Positions 53,401 to 63,350 of a DNA stretch of 64,000 bases are shown one piece after another. The stretch comes from Desulfoglaeba alkanexedens ALDC (GTDB lineage: Bacteria; Desulfobacterota; Syntrophobacteria; Syntrophobacterales; DSM-9756). The notes under the pieces are model-generated. The model was not told the DNA's origin. It ran no database searches and saw only the letters and a program-made list of their open reading frames with translations. Location of the stretch: assembly GCF_005377625.1 (NCBI RefSeq), contig NZ_CP040098.1:2779279-2843278 (forward strand), read 5' to 3'. Each line of letters begins with the position of its first letter. The stretch's first letter is position 1. Position numbers and translations under genes: made by a program.

Positions 53401-55751
53401 TCGGCCGCCCGGGCGAAGCCGAAATCCTTGTGGAACTGAAGCCGGTAGGTGGCGAGCGGGATGAGAGCCGGCGGCGGGGCGGTCGCGACGCCTTCTTCTT
53501 CTCCCGGGGCCCCCTTCCGGAAAAGCCGCGGTTTCCCCCGAGGCGGCCGCTCCTTTCGAAGCGCTGCGATGGTCTTCTTCACCGTGTCGTGATCGGCGAG
53601 GCTTTCCAGGTCCACCGGAAGCTTGCGCCTCCAGTTGGGGTACGTGTCCACGGTACCGGGTAGATTCACCTGGTCGAGCTGGCCCAGGAGGTCCTCCAAC
53701 TGGACCATGACGAGTTTCGACCGCGTGCGGGCGAGATAGTGATAGACGCTTTGGACCAGTTCCGGGGTCATTTCGGGGACGGAAACCGGTTGGACGCCGG
53801 TGCCCTCCGGGAGGAGTCCCTCGCGTTCCAGGGCGAGAAGCAGGCGCGCGCGATCTTGAGCGCGGCTCACGATTTGCTGTTCCCGCAGGGTGTCCGTGGG
53901 AAAGAGGCCCAGCTCGGTCCGGACGTCGATGTCCCGAGCCTGCCAGAAACCGGGAAGAGTCGGCAGATCGTGGGTAGTCACAGCCGCAAGGGCCTGAACG
54001 GGATAGTCTTCCGGGGACCTGAAGGTTCCGGAGTCGTCCTTTTCGAAATAGAACAGCTTGTAGGCGTAGACGCCGCGTTCCCGCAGAGCGGCCCGCACTT
54101 CGTCCGGGACGGTTCCCAGGTCTTCACCGATGACGAGACAGCGGTTCCGCCGGCTTTCCAGGGCAAGAATGCTCAGGAGGTCCTGGAACGGGTAGCGGAC
54201 GTAGGTTCCATCCACGGGCTTTTTCCCCGGGGGTACCCAGAAGAGCCGCATGAGTCCCATCACGTGGTCGATCCTGATTGCTCCGCTATAGCGCATGTTG
54301 GATCGGAGCACGGCGATGAAGGGTTCGTAGCGGGCGTTTTTCAGGCGATGAGGAATGTAGGGGGGGAGACCCCAATCCTGGCCCATGAGGTTGAAGTCGT
54401 CGGGGGGAGCGCCGGCCCGGGCTCCGAGAGCGTAGACTTCCGGATCGGCCCACGTGTCGAAACCCGCCGCATCGACGCCCACGGGGAGGTCCTGGTACAG
54501 CCCGACCGCAAGCCCGCATTCCATGGATCGGCGTCCCACGGCGGCCAGCTGTTCTTCGGCCTGCCAGACTACGTACTGGTGAAACGCCACCCGGTCGGAA
54601 CGGGATTCGGCAAAGGCCCGCACCGCCTCGCTGGAAGGATCCCTGTATGCGGCGGGCCAGACGGGCCAGCCCCAGATCGAAGGGTCTTGGGACCGGAAAT
54701 GTTCTTGGAGCGCTTCGAAGACGCCGTAGCGCCGGAGCGTCTCGCCTCGGTGCGACTGGAAGCCGCGGAACGCCCGTCCCCGATCTGTTTCCCTTTCCAG
54801 GTGGTTTACCCGAAAGGAGTGCCAGAGCAGTTCCAGCACCTGTTGCTTGATCCCAATGATTTCCTTGTAATTGACGAAATCTTCCATGCGCAGCTGAGAC
54901 AGCCGCGCCTGAAAAGAAGGCTCGAAGACCGCCGTTCTCGCTTCGCCGCATTCGGCGAAATCGGGGATCGCCTCGATGTCCAGGTACCACAGGTTGAGAA
55001 ACAGGCGACTCGACGGGCTGTAAGGGCTTACATGGTGAGGGTTCTGAGGAAATAGAACGTTCAGAGGATTGACGCCCAGGATGCCCGCTCCCGCCGCGGC
55101 GCAGAATTCCACTAGGCCGTTGAGGTCCGTGAAATCGCCGATGCCCCAGTTCCTGCGCGACCTCACGGCGTAGAGTTGCACCGCGGGACCCCAGGTCCGC
55201 CCATCACCTTCGAGCCGCGGCGGCGTGTAGCAGGTTTCGGGGGCTACGATGAGCCGGAGGGAAGCCGGGGGCGGTGCCTCTTCCGTTTCTGGCGCTACGA
55301 AGAGATCGTGGTAACCGGACGGAAGGGATACCGGCACTTCGAAACGGTAGCGGACGACGGTATCATCCTCCAGTGACCGGCGGTCCACCGCTTCCAGGTC
55401 CCGGGGAAGCAATGTGCCGTGATGCTCCGGGCCCGACTCTTCTCGCACGTTCCAACGCCATGTGGTGTCGGCGGCGCGTTGCGTAACATTGAGGGAAACT
55501 ACGGGCCGTGACCCTTCAACGACCACCTGCACCGGTTCCAGCACGCGCTTCCAGGCGGCCGTTTCGAGGGCGGCCAAGGCGGCTTCCGCTTCAGCATCGT
55601 CCGAAATATCGAGGCCCATGGCGGACAAAATGGCGAGCTGCGTTTCACGGGATACCTCGTGAGGGTGGCCCCAAATGTCGTGGTAGCGGCTTTCGATGCC
55701 GCAGGCTTCGGCCAGCAGATCCAATGGAGTCGGTGGTGTCATGGATGTCAT
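50466..55751 (-). CDS. Fusion of 4-alpha-glucanotransferase (MalQ) and maltooligosyl trehalose synthase (TreY)
   Basis: 1,761 residues with two complete enzymes. The first (about 1-720) is MalQ/GH77: YSPSSRLFLNLWYLDIEAIP, catalytic Asp region IRIDHVMGLMRLFW (near 496), acid/base Glu in LVIGEDLGTVPDEVR, and AVTTHDLPTLPGFW. After a Pro/Arg-rich linker, TreY/GH13 begins about 757: ATYRLQFHKDFGFARAAELV, HGYDIIDHGRINPELG, nucleophile in GLRIDHPDGLY, Glu in YMVAEKILVGEERL, and STHDSKRSEDVRAR. MalQ would redistribute glucan chains; TreY converts the reducing end to a trehalosyl unit that TreZ (next gene upstream in the transcript) releases. ATG 55751 or 55742 may be the start. Confidence 0.92.
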   Translation of the reverse strand: MTSMTPPTPLDLLAEACGIESRYHDIWGHPHEVSRETQLAILSAMGLDISDDAEAEAALAALETAAWKRVLEPVQVVVEGSRPVVSLNVTQRAADTTWRWNVREESGPEHHGTLLPRDLEAVDRRSLEDDTVVRYRFEVPVSLPSGYHDLFVAPETEEAPPPASLRLIVAPETCYTPPRLEGDGRTWGPAVQLYAVRSRRNWGIGDFTDLNGLVEFCAAAGAGILGVNPLNVLFPQNPHHVSPYSPSSRLFLNLWYLDIEAIPDFAECGEARTAVFEPSFQARLSQLRMEDFVNYKEIIGIKQQVLELLWHSFRVNHLERETDRGRAFRGFQSHRGETLRRYGVFEALQEHFRSQDPSIWGWPVWPAAYRDPSSEAVRAFAESRSDRVAFHQYVVWQAEEQLAAVGRRSMECGLAVGLYQDLPVGVDAAGFDTWADPEVYALGARAGAPPDDFNLMGQDWGLPPYIPHRLKNARYEPFIAVLRSNMRYSGAIRIDHVMGLMRLFWVPPGKKPVDGTYVRYPFQDLLSILALESRRNRCLVIGEDLGTVPDEVRAALRERGVYAYKLFYFEKDDSGTFRSPEDYPVQALAAVTTHDLPTLPGFWQARDIDVRTELGLFPTDTLREQQIVSRAQDRARLLLALEREGLLPEGTGVQPVSVPEMTPELVQSVYHYLARTRSKLVMVQLEDLLGQLDQVNLPGTVDTYPNWRRKLPVDLESLADHDTVKKTIAALRKERPPRGKPRLFRKGAPGEEEGVATAPPPALIPLATYRLQFHKDFGFARAAELVPYLRDLGISHVYASPFLMARPGSRHGYDIIDHGRINPELGSAADFDRFVETLHQHDMGLILDLVPNHMGIGSDNRWWMDVLENGEASPFRSFFDITWRPLKEKLRGKVLLPILEDRYGAVLEGGLLQVVFDAHKGEFRLHYHEHSFPLDPGSYGDILDWDMGRLEAWMGADNPRFREFQTLCNTFRNLPRFDPNDPESSRSRLRDKENGKWQLARLCNESPEIRRYVQENVIVLNGETGNPGSFDLLHRLLEAQFFRLAYWRVASDEINYRRFFDVNDLACLRTEDPQVFEDTHQLVLDLVAEGKIHGLRIDHPDGLYDPEQYFRRLQDAAGGPSFAARRGKAGEAEAVEEPAIYMVAEKILVGEERLRRTWAVHGTTGYEFSNLASGLSVASWNRRAMDRIYTWFLARRTDYRELLYDCKKLIMKTALASELNVLAHELDKISESNRHFRDFTLTNLREALTEVVACFPIYRTYVTRDGAADEDRASVARAVAEARRRSRAEDLSVFDYVQAVLTQAFTEPGIRDDDRADPSHVDPGGLDRETGTAGPKPTAAPTFKEAARRFTMKFQQYTAPVMAKGMEDTSFYIYNRLLSLNEVGGEPERFGCSVAEFHRQNVERLEQWPHAMLNTSTHDSKRSEDVRARINVLTEIPDRWREGLRAWSRMNRSLRTRIGGITAPDRNDEYALYQTLVGSLPLDAREPAVLENYRTRVEAASIKAVREAKVHSSWINPHPEYEAAVKRFLQGILQNADANPFLQDFLPFADRIARFGMLNSASQTLLKLTVPGVPDIYQGNETWRYCLVDPDNRRPVNFDLRRSLLDRVQALNSEPEADRAQRAADLVRNMDDGGLKLYVTWKTLQLRRRDPDLFQTGSYEPLAVKGPWRDHACAFARRKGRRTLVVVAPRLFATLLGFDRDPRTWNAGIWENTSVEWPKDLRGASFRNVFTARLVSGDPDGPGLPLATILEHFPVAVLESI

Positions 55752-55815
55752 CCCTGTTTCGGTGAGGATTGAGGATCCGTTTTCTCGCGTAGGGGCGGTT
55801 TGCGAACGGCATTAC

Positions 55816-56125
55816 CACCTTGTTCCCAAGCTCCGGGTTGGGAACACAACTGTGCAGAAGCTCCGGCTTCGATTCCCGCGAGGCCGTTCCCAAGCCAGAG
55901 ATTGGAAACGAGGGGAAAAATCCCCCCTCCCCTTAATCCCCTCCCACAAGGGGAGGGGAAATAGAATTTCCACCTTGTTCCCAAGCTCCGGGTTGGGAAC
56001 ACAACTGTGCAGAAGCTCCGGCTTCGATTCCCGCGAGGCCGTTCCCAAGCCAGAGCTTGGAAACGAGGGGAAAAATCCCCCCTCCCCTTAATCCCCTCCC
56101 ACAAGGGGAGGGGAAATAGAATTTC
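55816..56125. repeat. 155-bp tandem duplication of palindromic modules
   Basis: Two head-to-tail copies of a 155-bp unit (55816-55970 and 55971-56125), nearly identical. Each contains a GTTCCCAAG..TTGGGAAC module with CTGTGCAGAAGCTCCGGCTT and one CCCTCCCC/GGGAGGGG module. It separates treZ from malQ-treY inside an otherwise tight gene set. No coding sequence in 55752-56208. Confidence 0.8.
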
Positions 56126-56178
56126 CACCTTTAACGGAAAAACGGGGCTGGCCCGTGACGGAACGCCGGGCCGATCTC

Positions 56179-56205
56179 CTGTAGGAGCCGGCTTGCCGGC
56201 GATCA
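56179..56205. repeat. REP-like hairpin after treZ
   Basis: CTGTAGGAGCCGGCTTGCCG then GCGATCA, a REP-type stem-loop (GCCGGC/GCCGGC arms) four bases beyond the treZ stop. Confidence 0.65.
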
Positions 56206-56208
56206 GGG

Positions 56209-58086
56209 TCAACGGGGCGGTTTCTTCCACCATACCACCGACCAGGCGCCGAGGACCGTAGCCGACGGCGCTTCGGGATCCGGTTCCGGAAAAGTGAAGA
56301 GCGGGCGGCTGTCGGGATCGTCCGGAAACCGGGGTTCCGTCGCCTCAGGGGCGAGCGCCGGTGCGGGATCGGGTCCCAAGTTGGCGGCCAGTGCGAGGGT
56401 GGTGCCGTCGTCTCCCCGCCAGCGGACGGCCAGGGCGGTCTTCGAAACACCCACGATCGATCCCGATCGACCTCCGAGAAGCGACAGAAGGGGGACGATC
56501 TCGTCTCGCCGGAGAGCCAACAGGCGGCGGATCCAGTCGCGCCGGCTGCGCCCGCCTCCCGTCTCCGCTTCCGCCCAGTCCAGAACCGCGCTCGCAAACG
56601 TGGCCTCAGCGTTGGGGTCCGGAATCCCGGCGCGGGCGCCGGGGTCGCGGAACGCGGGAAACCTCTCGAATTCCTTTCGCCGCCCGCGGGTCACGCTTGC
56701 GGCCAGTTCCGGTCCGAAGTCGCAGAAAAACGGAAACGGCCGCCGGCACCCGAATTCTTCGCCCATGAAAAGGAGCGGTGGAGCAGGGGCCAGCAGGATC
56801 ACCGCCAGCGCCGCTCGGATGGCACGATCTTCCGCCAGAAGCTCGAGCCGGTCACCGAAGGCGCGGTTTCCCACCTGATCATGATTCTGAAGAAACGAAA
56901 CGAACGCCTCCGGCGGAAGATGTTCACTGGGTTCACCTCGTTTGCGTCCGCCGCGGTACGGGGAGGGTTCCCCCTGGTAGGCGAAGCCTTCGGCGAGGCA
57001 ACGAGCCAGGTGCCGCGTCGCCTCGTCGGCGTAGTCCGCGTAGTAGCCTTCCGTCTCCCCGGTCAGGAGTACGTGGCAGGCGTGGTGAATGTCGTCGTTC
57101 CATTGCGCGGTGTAGTGGACGGGCCGCCCCTCGGGGTCCCGTTGGAGGTACCGGGCCGCGTTGTCGTCGTTTTCCAGCACCAGGTGAATGCGGCGATGGC
57201 GCCCGGGGCCGTTTCTAACCGCCTGGGCCAGTTCTTCCAAGAAGTCCGGGCGAGAGCGGTCGCGGATGGCGTGGACGGCGTCCAACCTCAGGCCGTCGAA
57301 GCGGAATTCTTCCAGCCAGTACAGGGCGTTCTGGATGAAAAAGTCCCGTACGGTCCGACTCCCCGGCCCGTCGAAATTGACGGCCGCCCCCCACGGGGTC
57401 CGATACCGGGTGGTGAAGAAGGCGCTGCGGGCGTAGGTGTGAAGGTAGTTTCCTTCCGGGCCGAAGTGGTTGTAGACCACGTCGAGGAAAACCATGAGGC
57501 CCCGCCGGTGAGCTTCCTGTACCAGATGTTTCAGGTCCTCCGGGCGGCCGTAAGCGCGGGCGGGCGCGAAAGGAAGAACGCCGTCGTAGCCCCAATTCCT
57601 TCGACCGGGGAAATCCGCCACCGGCATGAGTTCCACGGCCGTCACGCCGAGTTCCGCCAGGTGATCCAGCCGGTGGCACGCGGACCGGAAGGTCCCTCCG
57701 GGCGTGAAGGTTCCCACGTGGAGTTCGTAGAAGACCGCTTCGTTCCAGGGTCTCCCGGTCCAGGCCGCGTCGTCCCATTCGAACGCTTCCGGATCGATCA
57801 CTTCGCTGGGGCCGTGCACCCCTTCCGGCTGATGGCGGGATGCAGGGTCGGGAACGAGGAGGTCGGCGTCGATCCGAAACCGGTAGCGGGTTCCGGGGCC
57901 GGCTTCCGCGAGAACCCGTTCGTACCATCCGTCACCTTGAGCGGTCATGGACAGGGGGGCCTTCACTTGCGGCGAGGCTTCGAGGCGGAGTTCCACGGAT
58001 CGAGCGTCGGGGGCCCACAGCCGGAACCGGACGCCTCCGCCTTCAAGCGCTTCCGCCCCGAAGGGCATGGAATGTCTATGTTTCAT
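56209..58086 (-). CDS. treZ: Malto-oligosyltrehalose trehalohydrolase
   Basis: Cleaves trehalose from the maltooligosyl-trehalose made by TreY. 625 residues: an N-terminal beta-sandwich (about 1-95, [16 protein letters not shown]), then a GH13 barrel with [34 protein letters not shown], nucleophile in [11 protein letters not shown] (near 270), acid/base Glu in [11 protein letters not shown], and [17 protein letters not shown]. The ATG at 58086 lies within the end of glgB (11-bp overlap). The normal partner TreY is fused to MalQ in the next gene. Confidence 0.93.
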   Translation of the reverse strand: MKHRHSMPFGAEALEGGGVRFRLWAPDARSVELRLEASPQVKAPLSMTAQGDGWYERVLAEAGPGTRYRFRIDADLLVPDPASRHQPEGVHGPSEVIDPEAFEWDDAAWTGRPWNEAVFYELHVGTFTPGGTFRSACHRLDHLAELGVTAVELMPVADFPGRRNWGYDGVLPFAPARAYGRPEDLKHLVQEAHRRGLMVFLDVVYNHFGPEGNYLHTYARSAFFTTRYRTPWGAAVNFDGPGSRTVRDFFIQNALYWLEEFRFDGLRLDAVHAIRDRSRPDFLEELAQAVRNGPGRHRRIHLVLENDDNAARYLQRDPEGRPVHYTAQWNDDIHHACHVLLTGETEGYYADYADEATRHLARCLAEGFAYQGEPSPYRGGRKRGEPSEHLPPEAFVSFLQNHDQVGNRAFGDRLELLAEDRAIRAALAVILLAPAPPLLFMGEEFGCRRPFPFFCDFGPELAASVTRGRRKEFERFPAFRDPGARAGIPDPNAEATFASAVLDWAEAETGGGRSRRDWIRRLLALRRDEIVPLLSLLGGRSGSIVGVSKTALAVRWRGDDGTTLALAANLGPDPAPALAPEATEPRFPDDPDSRPLFTFPEPDPEAPSATVLGAWSVVWWKKPPR

Positions 58087-59995
58087 CCCTTTCCCACTTG
58101 AAGACCACGGCTGCGAGCGGCGGCAACGTAATGTTGAGCGACTGGAATTCGCCGTGGGACGCCACCGGCGTGGTTTCGGCGCCGCCGAGGTTGCCCATGC
58201 CGCTTCCGCCGTAGATTTCCGCATCGCTGTTCAAGACTTCCTTCCAGTAGCCGCCTTTCGGAACGCCGACTCGATAATTGCAGCGCGGAACCGGGGTGAA
58301 GTTGAAAACGCACACCAGCGTGTCGTCCGGCTGCCGGCCGTGGCGGCGGTAGGCGAGGGTACTCTGTTCGCTGTCGTGACATTCCACCCAATGGAACCCC
58401 GACGGGTCGAAGTCCTTCTGGTGAAGGGCCGGTTCGCCTCGCATGAGCGTGTTGCAGTCCCGCACCCAGCGTTTCAGCCCCTGGTGCGGCACGTAGTCCA
58501 GCAGGTGCCATTCCAGGCTGGTGTCGTGGTTCCATTCGGACCACTGGCCCCATTCGCTTCCCATGAAAAGCAGCTTCTTTCCCGGGTGGGTGAACATGTA
58601 GCCGTAGAGCAGCCTCAGATTGGCGAACTTCTGCCAGTTGTCTCCGGGCATCTTTCCGAGCATGGATCCTTTACCGTGGACCACTTCGTCGTGGGAAAAG
58701 GGAAGCACGAAGTTTTCGTGAAAGGCGTAGAGCAGGCTGAAGGTGAGCGTGTTGTGGTGGTACTTGCGAAAGATCGGGTCCTTGGACATGTAGGTGAGCG
58801 TGTCGTGCATCCAGCCCATGTTCCACTTGAAGCCGAAGCCCAATCCGCCCAGGTGGACCGGCCGGGACACCATGGGCCAGGCGGTGGATTCTTCCGCGAT
58901 GGTCATGGCGTTCGGGTGTTCCTGGTAGACCAGCGTGTTGAAGCGCTTCAGAAAGTCGATGGCCTCCAGGTTTTCCCGCCCGCCGTACTTGTTGGGAATC
59001 CACTCCCCCTCTTTTCTCGAATAGTCCAGGTAGATCATGGAGGCCACCGCGTCCACGCGAAGGCCGTCGATATGGTAGCGTTCCAGCCAGAAGATGGCGT
59101 TCGAAAGGAGAAACATGGCCACTTCCCGCCGGCCGAAGTTGAAGATGAAGGTTCCCCAGTCTCGGTGAACGCCGAGGCGGGGGTCTGCGTGCTCGTAAAG
59201 GTGCGTTCCGTCGAAATAACCCAGCCCGTGTTCGTCCCGCGGAAAATGGGCCGGGACCCAGTCCAGGATCACTCCGATTCCGTTCTGGTGCAGGACGTCC
59301 ACGAAGTACATGAAGTCCTGGGGGGTGCCGTACCGGCTGGTGGGCGCGAAGTACCCCACAGTTTGGTAGCCCCACGAGCCGTCGAAGGGATGTTCGCTCA
59401 CGGGGAGCAGTTCCACGTGGGTGAAGCCCATCTCCTTGACGTATGCGGCGAGTTTCGGGGCCAGCTCCCGGTAGGTGAGCCAGCGGTGGCCTTCTTCCGG
59501 AACCCGCATCCAGGACCCCAGGTGCACTTCATAAATGGAAATAGGAGCGTCCAGGGCGTTTCGGCCGCCGCGTTCGGACATCCACAGGTCGTCGTTCCAG
59601 GTGTAGCCGCCGATGTCCCAGACCACCGAGGCGGTCTGGGGTCGGATTTCACAGGCGAACCCATATGGGTCGGCCTTCTGGACCCGGTAGCCGTTGTACC
59701 GGGAATGAATGGCGTACTTGTAAAGGGCCCCCTGGCCCACGCCTGCGATGAAACCTTCCCAAATGCCGGAATCGCCCCGGCATTCCAGAGGGTTGGCCGT
59801 TTCGTCCCATTGATTGAAGTCGCCCACCACCGAGACCCGTTCGGCGTTGGGGGCCCAGACGGCGAAATGGGTGCCGCGCACGCCGTCCAGTTCAGCCACA
59901 TGAGCCCCCATTTTTTCATACGCTCGATAATGAGTGCCTTCCATCCACAGGTGGAGGTCGTAGTCGGTCAGAAACACTTTTTCTTTCTCAGTCAT
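58076..59995 (-). CDS. glgB: 1,4-alpha-glucan branching enzyme
   Basis: 639 residues: CBM48 (about 20-125, [20 protein letters not shown]), GH13 barrel with [20 protein letters not shown], nucleophile in [17 protein letters not shown] (near 312), acid/base Glu in [10 protein letters not shown] and [15 protein letters not shown]. It makes alpha-1,6 branches in the glucan extended by GlgE. Its 5' end overlaps the treS-mak 3' end by 8 bp, and its 3' end overlaps treZ. Lacks the extra N-terminal domain of the 730-residue form. Confidence 0.95.
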   Translation of the reverse strand: MTEKEKVFLTDYDLHLWMEGTHYRAYEKMGAHVAELDGVRGTHFAVWAPNAERVSVVGDFNQWDETANPLECRGDSGIWEGFIAGVGQGALYKYAIHSRYNGYRVQKADPYGFACEIRPQTASVVWDIGGYTWNDDLWMSERGGRNALDAPISIYEVHLGSWMRVPEEGHRWLTYRELAPKLAAYVKEMGFTHVELLPVSEHPFDGSWGYQTVGYFAPTSRYGTPQDFMYFVDVLHQNGIGVILDWVPAHFPRDEHGLGYFDGTHLYEHADPRLGVHRDWGTFIFNFGRREVAMFLLSNAIFWLERYHIDGLRVDAVASMIYLDYSRKEGEWIPNKYGGRENLEAIDFLKRFNTLVYQEHPNAMTIAEESTAWPMVSRPVHLGGLGFGFKWNMGWMHDTLTYMSKDPIFRKYHHNTLTFSLLYAFHENFVLPFSHDEVVHGKGSMLGKMPGDNWQKFANLRLLYGYMFTHPGKKLLFMGSEWGQWSEWNHDTSLEWHLLDYVPHQGLKRWVRDCNTLMRGEPALHQKDFDPSGFHWVECHDSEQSTLAYRRHGRQPDDTLVCVFNFTPVPRCNYRVGVPKGGYWKEVLNSDAEIYGGSGMGNLGGAETTPVASHGEFQSLNITLPPLAAVVFKWERDET

Positions 59996-62900
59996 GCCGG
60001 TTGTCGCCTCCTGTTTTGTTGCTCAGAAACGCCAGGATCCCCTGAAGGGGGATGCGGATCCATGCCGGGCGGTTGTTGAGTTCGTAGTCCAGCTCGTAGA
60101 AAGCTTTGTCCAGGATGAACGCTTCGAGGAGGATTTCCATGTCCCTGGTTTCCCGGGGAAGGAACGAGGCGCCGTGAACGCCTTTCAAGTAGCTGCCGAG
60201 AAACGCGGCGCTCACCCATTCCTCCCAGAACCGGCCCCACGGTTCCAGCCGCTGGAATGTGCCGTCGTTGCGCCCCTCGGTAAAGCTGAAGAGCGCACTG
60301 TAGACGGCGTAGCTGAACGACCGGAACATTCCGGCGACGTCTTTGAGCGGCGACTGCTTCACGCGGCGCTCCTGGAGGGGCCGCAGGGGTTCGCCTTCGA
60401 AGTCGATCAGGATGAAATCGTCGCCGGTTTTGAGGATTTGTCCCAAGTGGAAATCGCCGTGGCAGCGGATGCGGGTGGCGGCCGTTTTCAATTCGGCGAG
60501 GGATTCGAAGGTTCCCATGAGGACGGGGTAGGCTTCGAGCGCCCTGTTCGCTTCTTCCTGGGCGGGTTGGGGGAGGTCCTGGAGGCGGGCGTTAAGCCGT
60601 TCCAGGGATTTTCTGGCCTTGGTGGCGAGGGATTCGGAAAGCGTTTCCAGGAACTCGCCGTTCAAGGGCTCCGGCGCGAACTCCCGGTTCCGCCGATCGG
60701 AAGCCATGGCCAGATGAAACTCGGCCGTCCGCCGCCCCAGCGTGGCCATGCTTTCAAGCATGCCGCCGAAAAGCCTTGCGGCTTCTTCCGGCGCCTCGGT
60801 GAAAGCCCTTCCCGTAAAGCTTCCTTCGAAAGGCGGCGGGGGGTCCACGCCCTCCGGAATCTCGCTGACCGCCGTGAAGTAGTCTTTCAGGGACCGCTGC
60901 GCATGGGACCAGCCGTCGCCGTCGTTGGGGACGAACTTCTGCAGCACGGCAACGGTCGATTCGGTGCCTTCCGGGGGGCGATACACGACGGTGCCCGCCA
61001 CCAGGGCGAGGTTTCGAAACGAGGTGCGTTCGGTCAGAAAGAGTGCGATTTCCATGTCGGGGTTCAGGCCTTCTTCGACCCGGCGGTAGACCTTCAAGAT
61101 GAAGGATTCGTCCAAGACCACCGAGGTATTGCTCTGCTCGGCCGACATCCGCCGCAGATTCGAATAATCCAGTTCCCGCTCCGCCTCCTCGGTGAAGACC
61201 TCGGTGGCTCGGGCGGCGACGCGGCCCCCTGCCGCCGTCGGGTAGTAGCGCGAATCCCGGATGGCCATGAGGATGTCCTGGCACGCCGTCTTGTCCGTCA
61301 GAGCGTCGAAAACCACACCGTTTTCCTTGGCGGTCTTGACGAAGGCCAGGACGCTTTCCGGCACGTTTTCCATGATCCGTGCCGCTTCCCGGTCCGAAGC
61401 GACCTTGAGGGGCACCGAATACAGTTCATGGCCGCCGTCGGCATAGTGGACCCGCACCAGGGTCATGAAGAAGTTGCTCCCCATCTTGGTGGAATCCGCG
61501 ATGCGGCAGGACACCACTTCCCGGGCCTTGCCCCGGAAGTAGCGCTGCTTCGGCAGGTAGACAGGGAACACCGCGGTTTCCAGCCGGAACTGTTCCTCGG
61601 GTTCCATGACGCTTCCGGGATCCCGTTCCAGAAAAAGGGTCGGGATCGACGTGTCTTCCGCCTTGTAAGGGACGCCGACGACGATGGGTTCGGCCTGGGG
61701 TTCCAGGCGGAACCAATAAAAGGTGTGGGGACCCAAGGTGATGAAATAGGGGAGCTCCCCGATCCGTGGAAATTCCACGCGCCCCAGCATTTCCACCGGG
61801 TTCCAGCCGTTGAATTCGGAAAGATCCAGTTCCGCCGGTTGCACGAACCGGGACAGATTGGCGGTCACGAGAATCACTTCTTCCTTGTAGCGGCGAAGAT
61901 AGGCCAGGACCTTGCGGTTTTCGGGATGGAGGAAGTGAATGGCGCCGCGCCCGAAGGCCTTGTACTGCTTGCGAAGAGCGATCATGCGGCGGATAAAGTG
62001 GTAGAACGACGACGGGTTCCGCTGCTGCGCTTCCACGTTCACGCTCTGATACCCGTAAACCGGGTCCATGATGACCGGTAGATACAGTTCCGCCGGATCC
62101 GCCCTGGAAAAGCCGGCGTTCCGATCCGCGGACCACTGCATGGGGGTGCGCACGCCGTTTCGGTCGCCCAGGTGGATGTTGTCGCCCATGCCGATTTCGT
62201 CCCCGTAGTAGATGATGGGGGTTCCGGGAAGCGAAAAGAGCAGGCTGTGGAGCAGCTCGCGCCGGCGCAGGCTGTTGTCCACAAGCGGCGCCAGGCGCCT
62301 GCGGATGCCCAGATTGAGGCGCATGCGCGCGTCTCTCGCGTATTCCCGGTACATGTAGTCCCGTTCTTCGTCGGTGACCATCTCCAGCGTCAGCTCGTCG
62401 TGGTTTCTCAAAAACAGGCCCCATTGGCATTCTTTCGGGATGGCCGGCGTTCGGTTCAGGATTTCGATGATGGGCGTGCGGTCTTCCTGCCGTAGAGCCA
62501 TGAACATCCGAGGCATCAGCGGAAAGTGGAAGGCCATGTGGCATTCGTCGTTGTCGCCGAAGTATTCCACCACGTCTTCCGGCCACTGGTTGGCTTCGGC
62601 GAGCAGCATGCGGTCGTGGAAGTGGTCGTCTACGTATTTTCGGAACCGCTTGATGACCTGGTGGGTTTCCGGAAGGTTTTCATTGTTGGTGCCTTCCCGG
62701 ACGCACAGATAAGGGACGGCGTCGAGTCTGAGTCCGTCCACGCCCATTTTGAGCCAGAAATCGAGCACCTTGATCACCGCCTGCACCACTCTGGGGTTGT
62801 TCAGGTTCAGATCCGGCTGGTGGGAAAAGAACCGGTGCCAGTAATACGCGCCCGCCACCGGGTCCCAGGCCCAGTTGCTGGATTCCGTATCGGTGAAGAT

Positions 62901-63335
62901 GATCCGCGTTTCGGGATACTTGGTATCGGTGTCGCTCCACACATACATGTTGCGCCGGGCCGAACCGGGTTTCGCCCGCCGCGCGGCCTGGAACCAGGGA
63001 TGCTGGTCGCTGGTATGGTTCACCACCAGCTCCGTGATCACCCGTATGCCGCGCTTGTGGGCTTCCCGAACGAACAGCTTGAAATCCTTGAGAGTGCCGT
63101 AGTGGGGGTGGATGCCCCGGTAGTCCGCGATGTCGTAGCCGTCGTCCCTCAAAGGAGACGGATAGAAGGGAAGCAGCCAGACGGCGGTGATGCCCAGTTC
63201 TTCCAGGTAGTCGAGCTTTTCCAACAGGCCCCGGAAATCGCCTATACCGTCACGGTTGCTGTCGTAGAAGGCCTTGACGTGCAGTTCGTAAATGATGGCG
63301 TCCTTGTACCAGAGCGTCTTTTTCCTCGGAACCAT
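59988..63335 (-). CDS. treS: Trehalose synthase-maltokinase fusion (TreS-Mak)
   Basis: 1,115 residues with two enzymes. The first (about 1-545) is TreS/GH13: [32 protein letters not shown], nucleophile in [10 protein letters not shown], Glu in [24 protein letters not shown]. The second (about 560-1110) is maltokinase: [20 protein letters not shown] is the nucleotide-binding part, and [19 protein letters not shown], then LIDFEGEP (catalytic and metal Asp near 955-970). Together they turn trehalose into maltose and then maltose-1-phosphate, the GlgE donor. The start is 16 bp after glgE. Confidence 0.95.
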   Translation of the reverse strand: MVPRKKTLWYKDAIIYELHVKAFYDSNRDGIGDFRGLLEKLDYLEELGITAVWLLPFYPSPLRDDGYDIADYRGIHPHYGTLKDFKLFVREAHKRGIRVITELVVNHTSDQHPWFQAARRAKPGSARRNMYVWSDTDTKYPETRIIFTDTESSNWAWDPVAGAYYWHRFFSHQPDLNLNNPRVVQAVIKVLDFWLKMGVDGLRLDAVPYLCVREGTNNENLPETHQVIKRFRKYVDDHFHDRMLLAEANQWPEDVVEYFGDNDECHMAFHFPLMPRMFMALRQEDRTPIIEILNRTPAIPKECQWGLFLRNHDELTLEMVTDEERDYMYREYARDARMRLNLGIRRRLAPLVDNSLRRRELLHSLLFSLPGTPIIYYGDEIGMGDNIHLGDRNGVRTPMQWSADRNAGFSRADPAELYLPVIMDPVYGYQSVNVEAQQRNPSSFYHFIRRMIALRKQYKAFGRGAIHFLHPENRKVLAYLRRYKEEVILVTANLSRFVQPAELDLSEFNGWNPVEMLGRVEFPRIGELPYFITLGPHTFYWFRLEPQAEPIVVGVPYKAEDTSIPTLFLERDPGSVMEPEEQFRLETAVFPVYLPKQRYFRGKAREVVSCRIADSTKMGSNFFMTLVRVHYADGGHELYSVPLKVASDREAARIMENVPESVLAFVKTAKENGVVFDALTDKTACQDILMAIRDSRYYPTAAGGRVAARATEVFTEEAERELDYSNLRRMSAEQSNTSVVLDESFILKVYRRVEEGLNPDMEIALFLTERTSFRNLALVAGTVVYRPPEGTESTVAVLQKFVPNDGDGWSHAQRSLKDYFTAVSEIPEGVDPPPPFEGSFTGRAFTEAPEEAARLFGGMLESMATLGRRTAEFHLAMASDRRNREFAPEPLNGEFLETLSESLATKARKSLERLNARLQDLPQPAQEEANRALEAYPVLMGTFESLAELKTAATRIRCHGDFHLGQILKTGDDFILIDFEGEPLRPLQERRVKQSPLKDVAGMFRSFSYAVYSALFSFTEGRNDGTFQRLEPWGRFWEEWVSAAFLGSYLKGVHGASFLPRETRDMEILLEAFILDKAFYELDYELNNRPAWIRIPLQGILAFLSNKTGGDNRHD

Positions 63336-63350
63336 CTGCTTTGCAGCCTC

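Noticed and set aside
52269-53663. A 464-codon open frame opposite treY
   Set aside because: Shadow frame; the opposite strand carries the TreY motifs in order.
57947-60079. A 710-codon plus-strand open frame opposite treZ and glgB
   Set aside because: The minus strand encodes clear catalytic motifs of both enzymes; the plus frame has no recognisable domain.
59994-62081. A 695-codon plus-strand open frame opposite treS-mak
   Set aside because: Antisense shadow of a well-conserved fusion enzyme, without family similarity.
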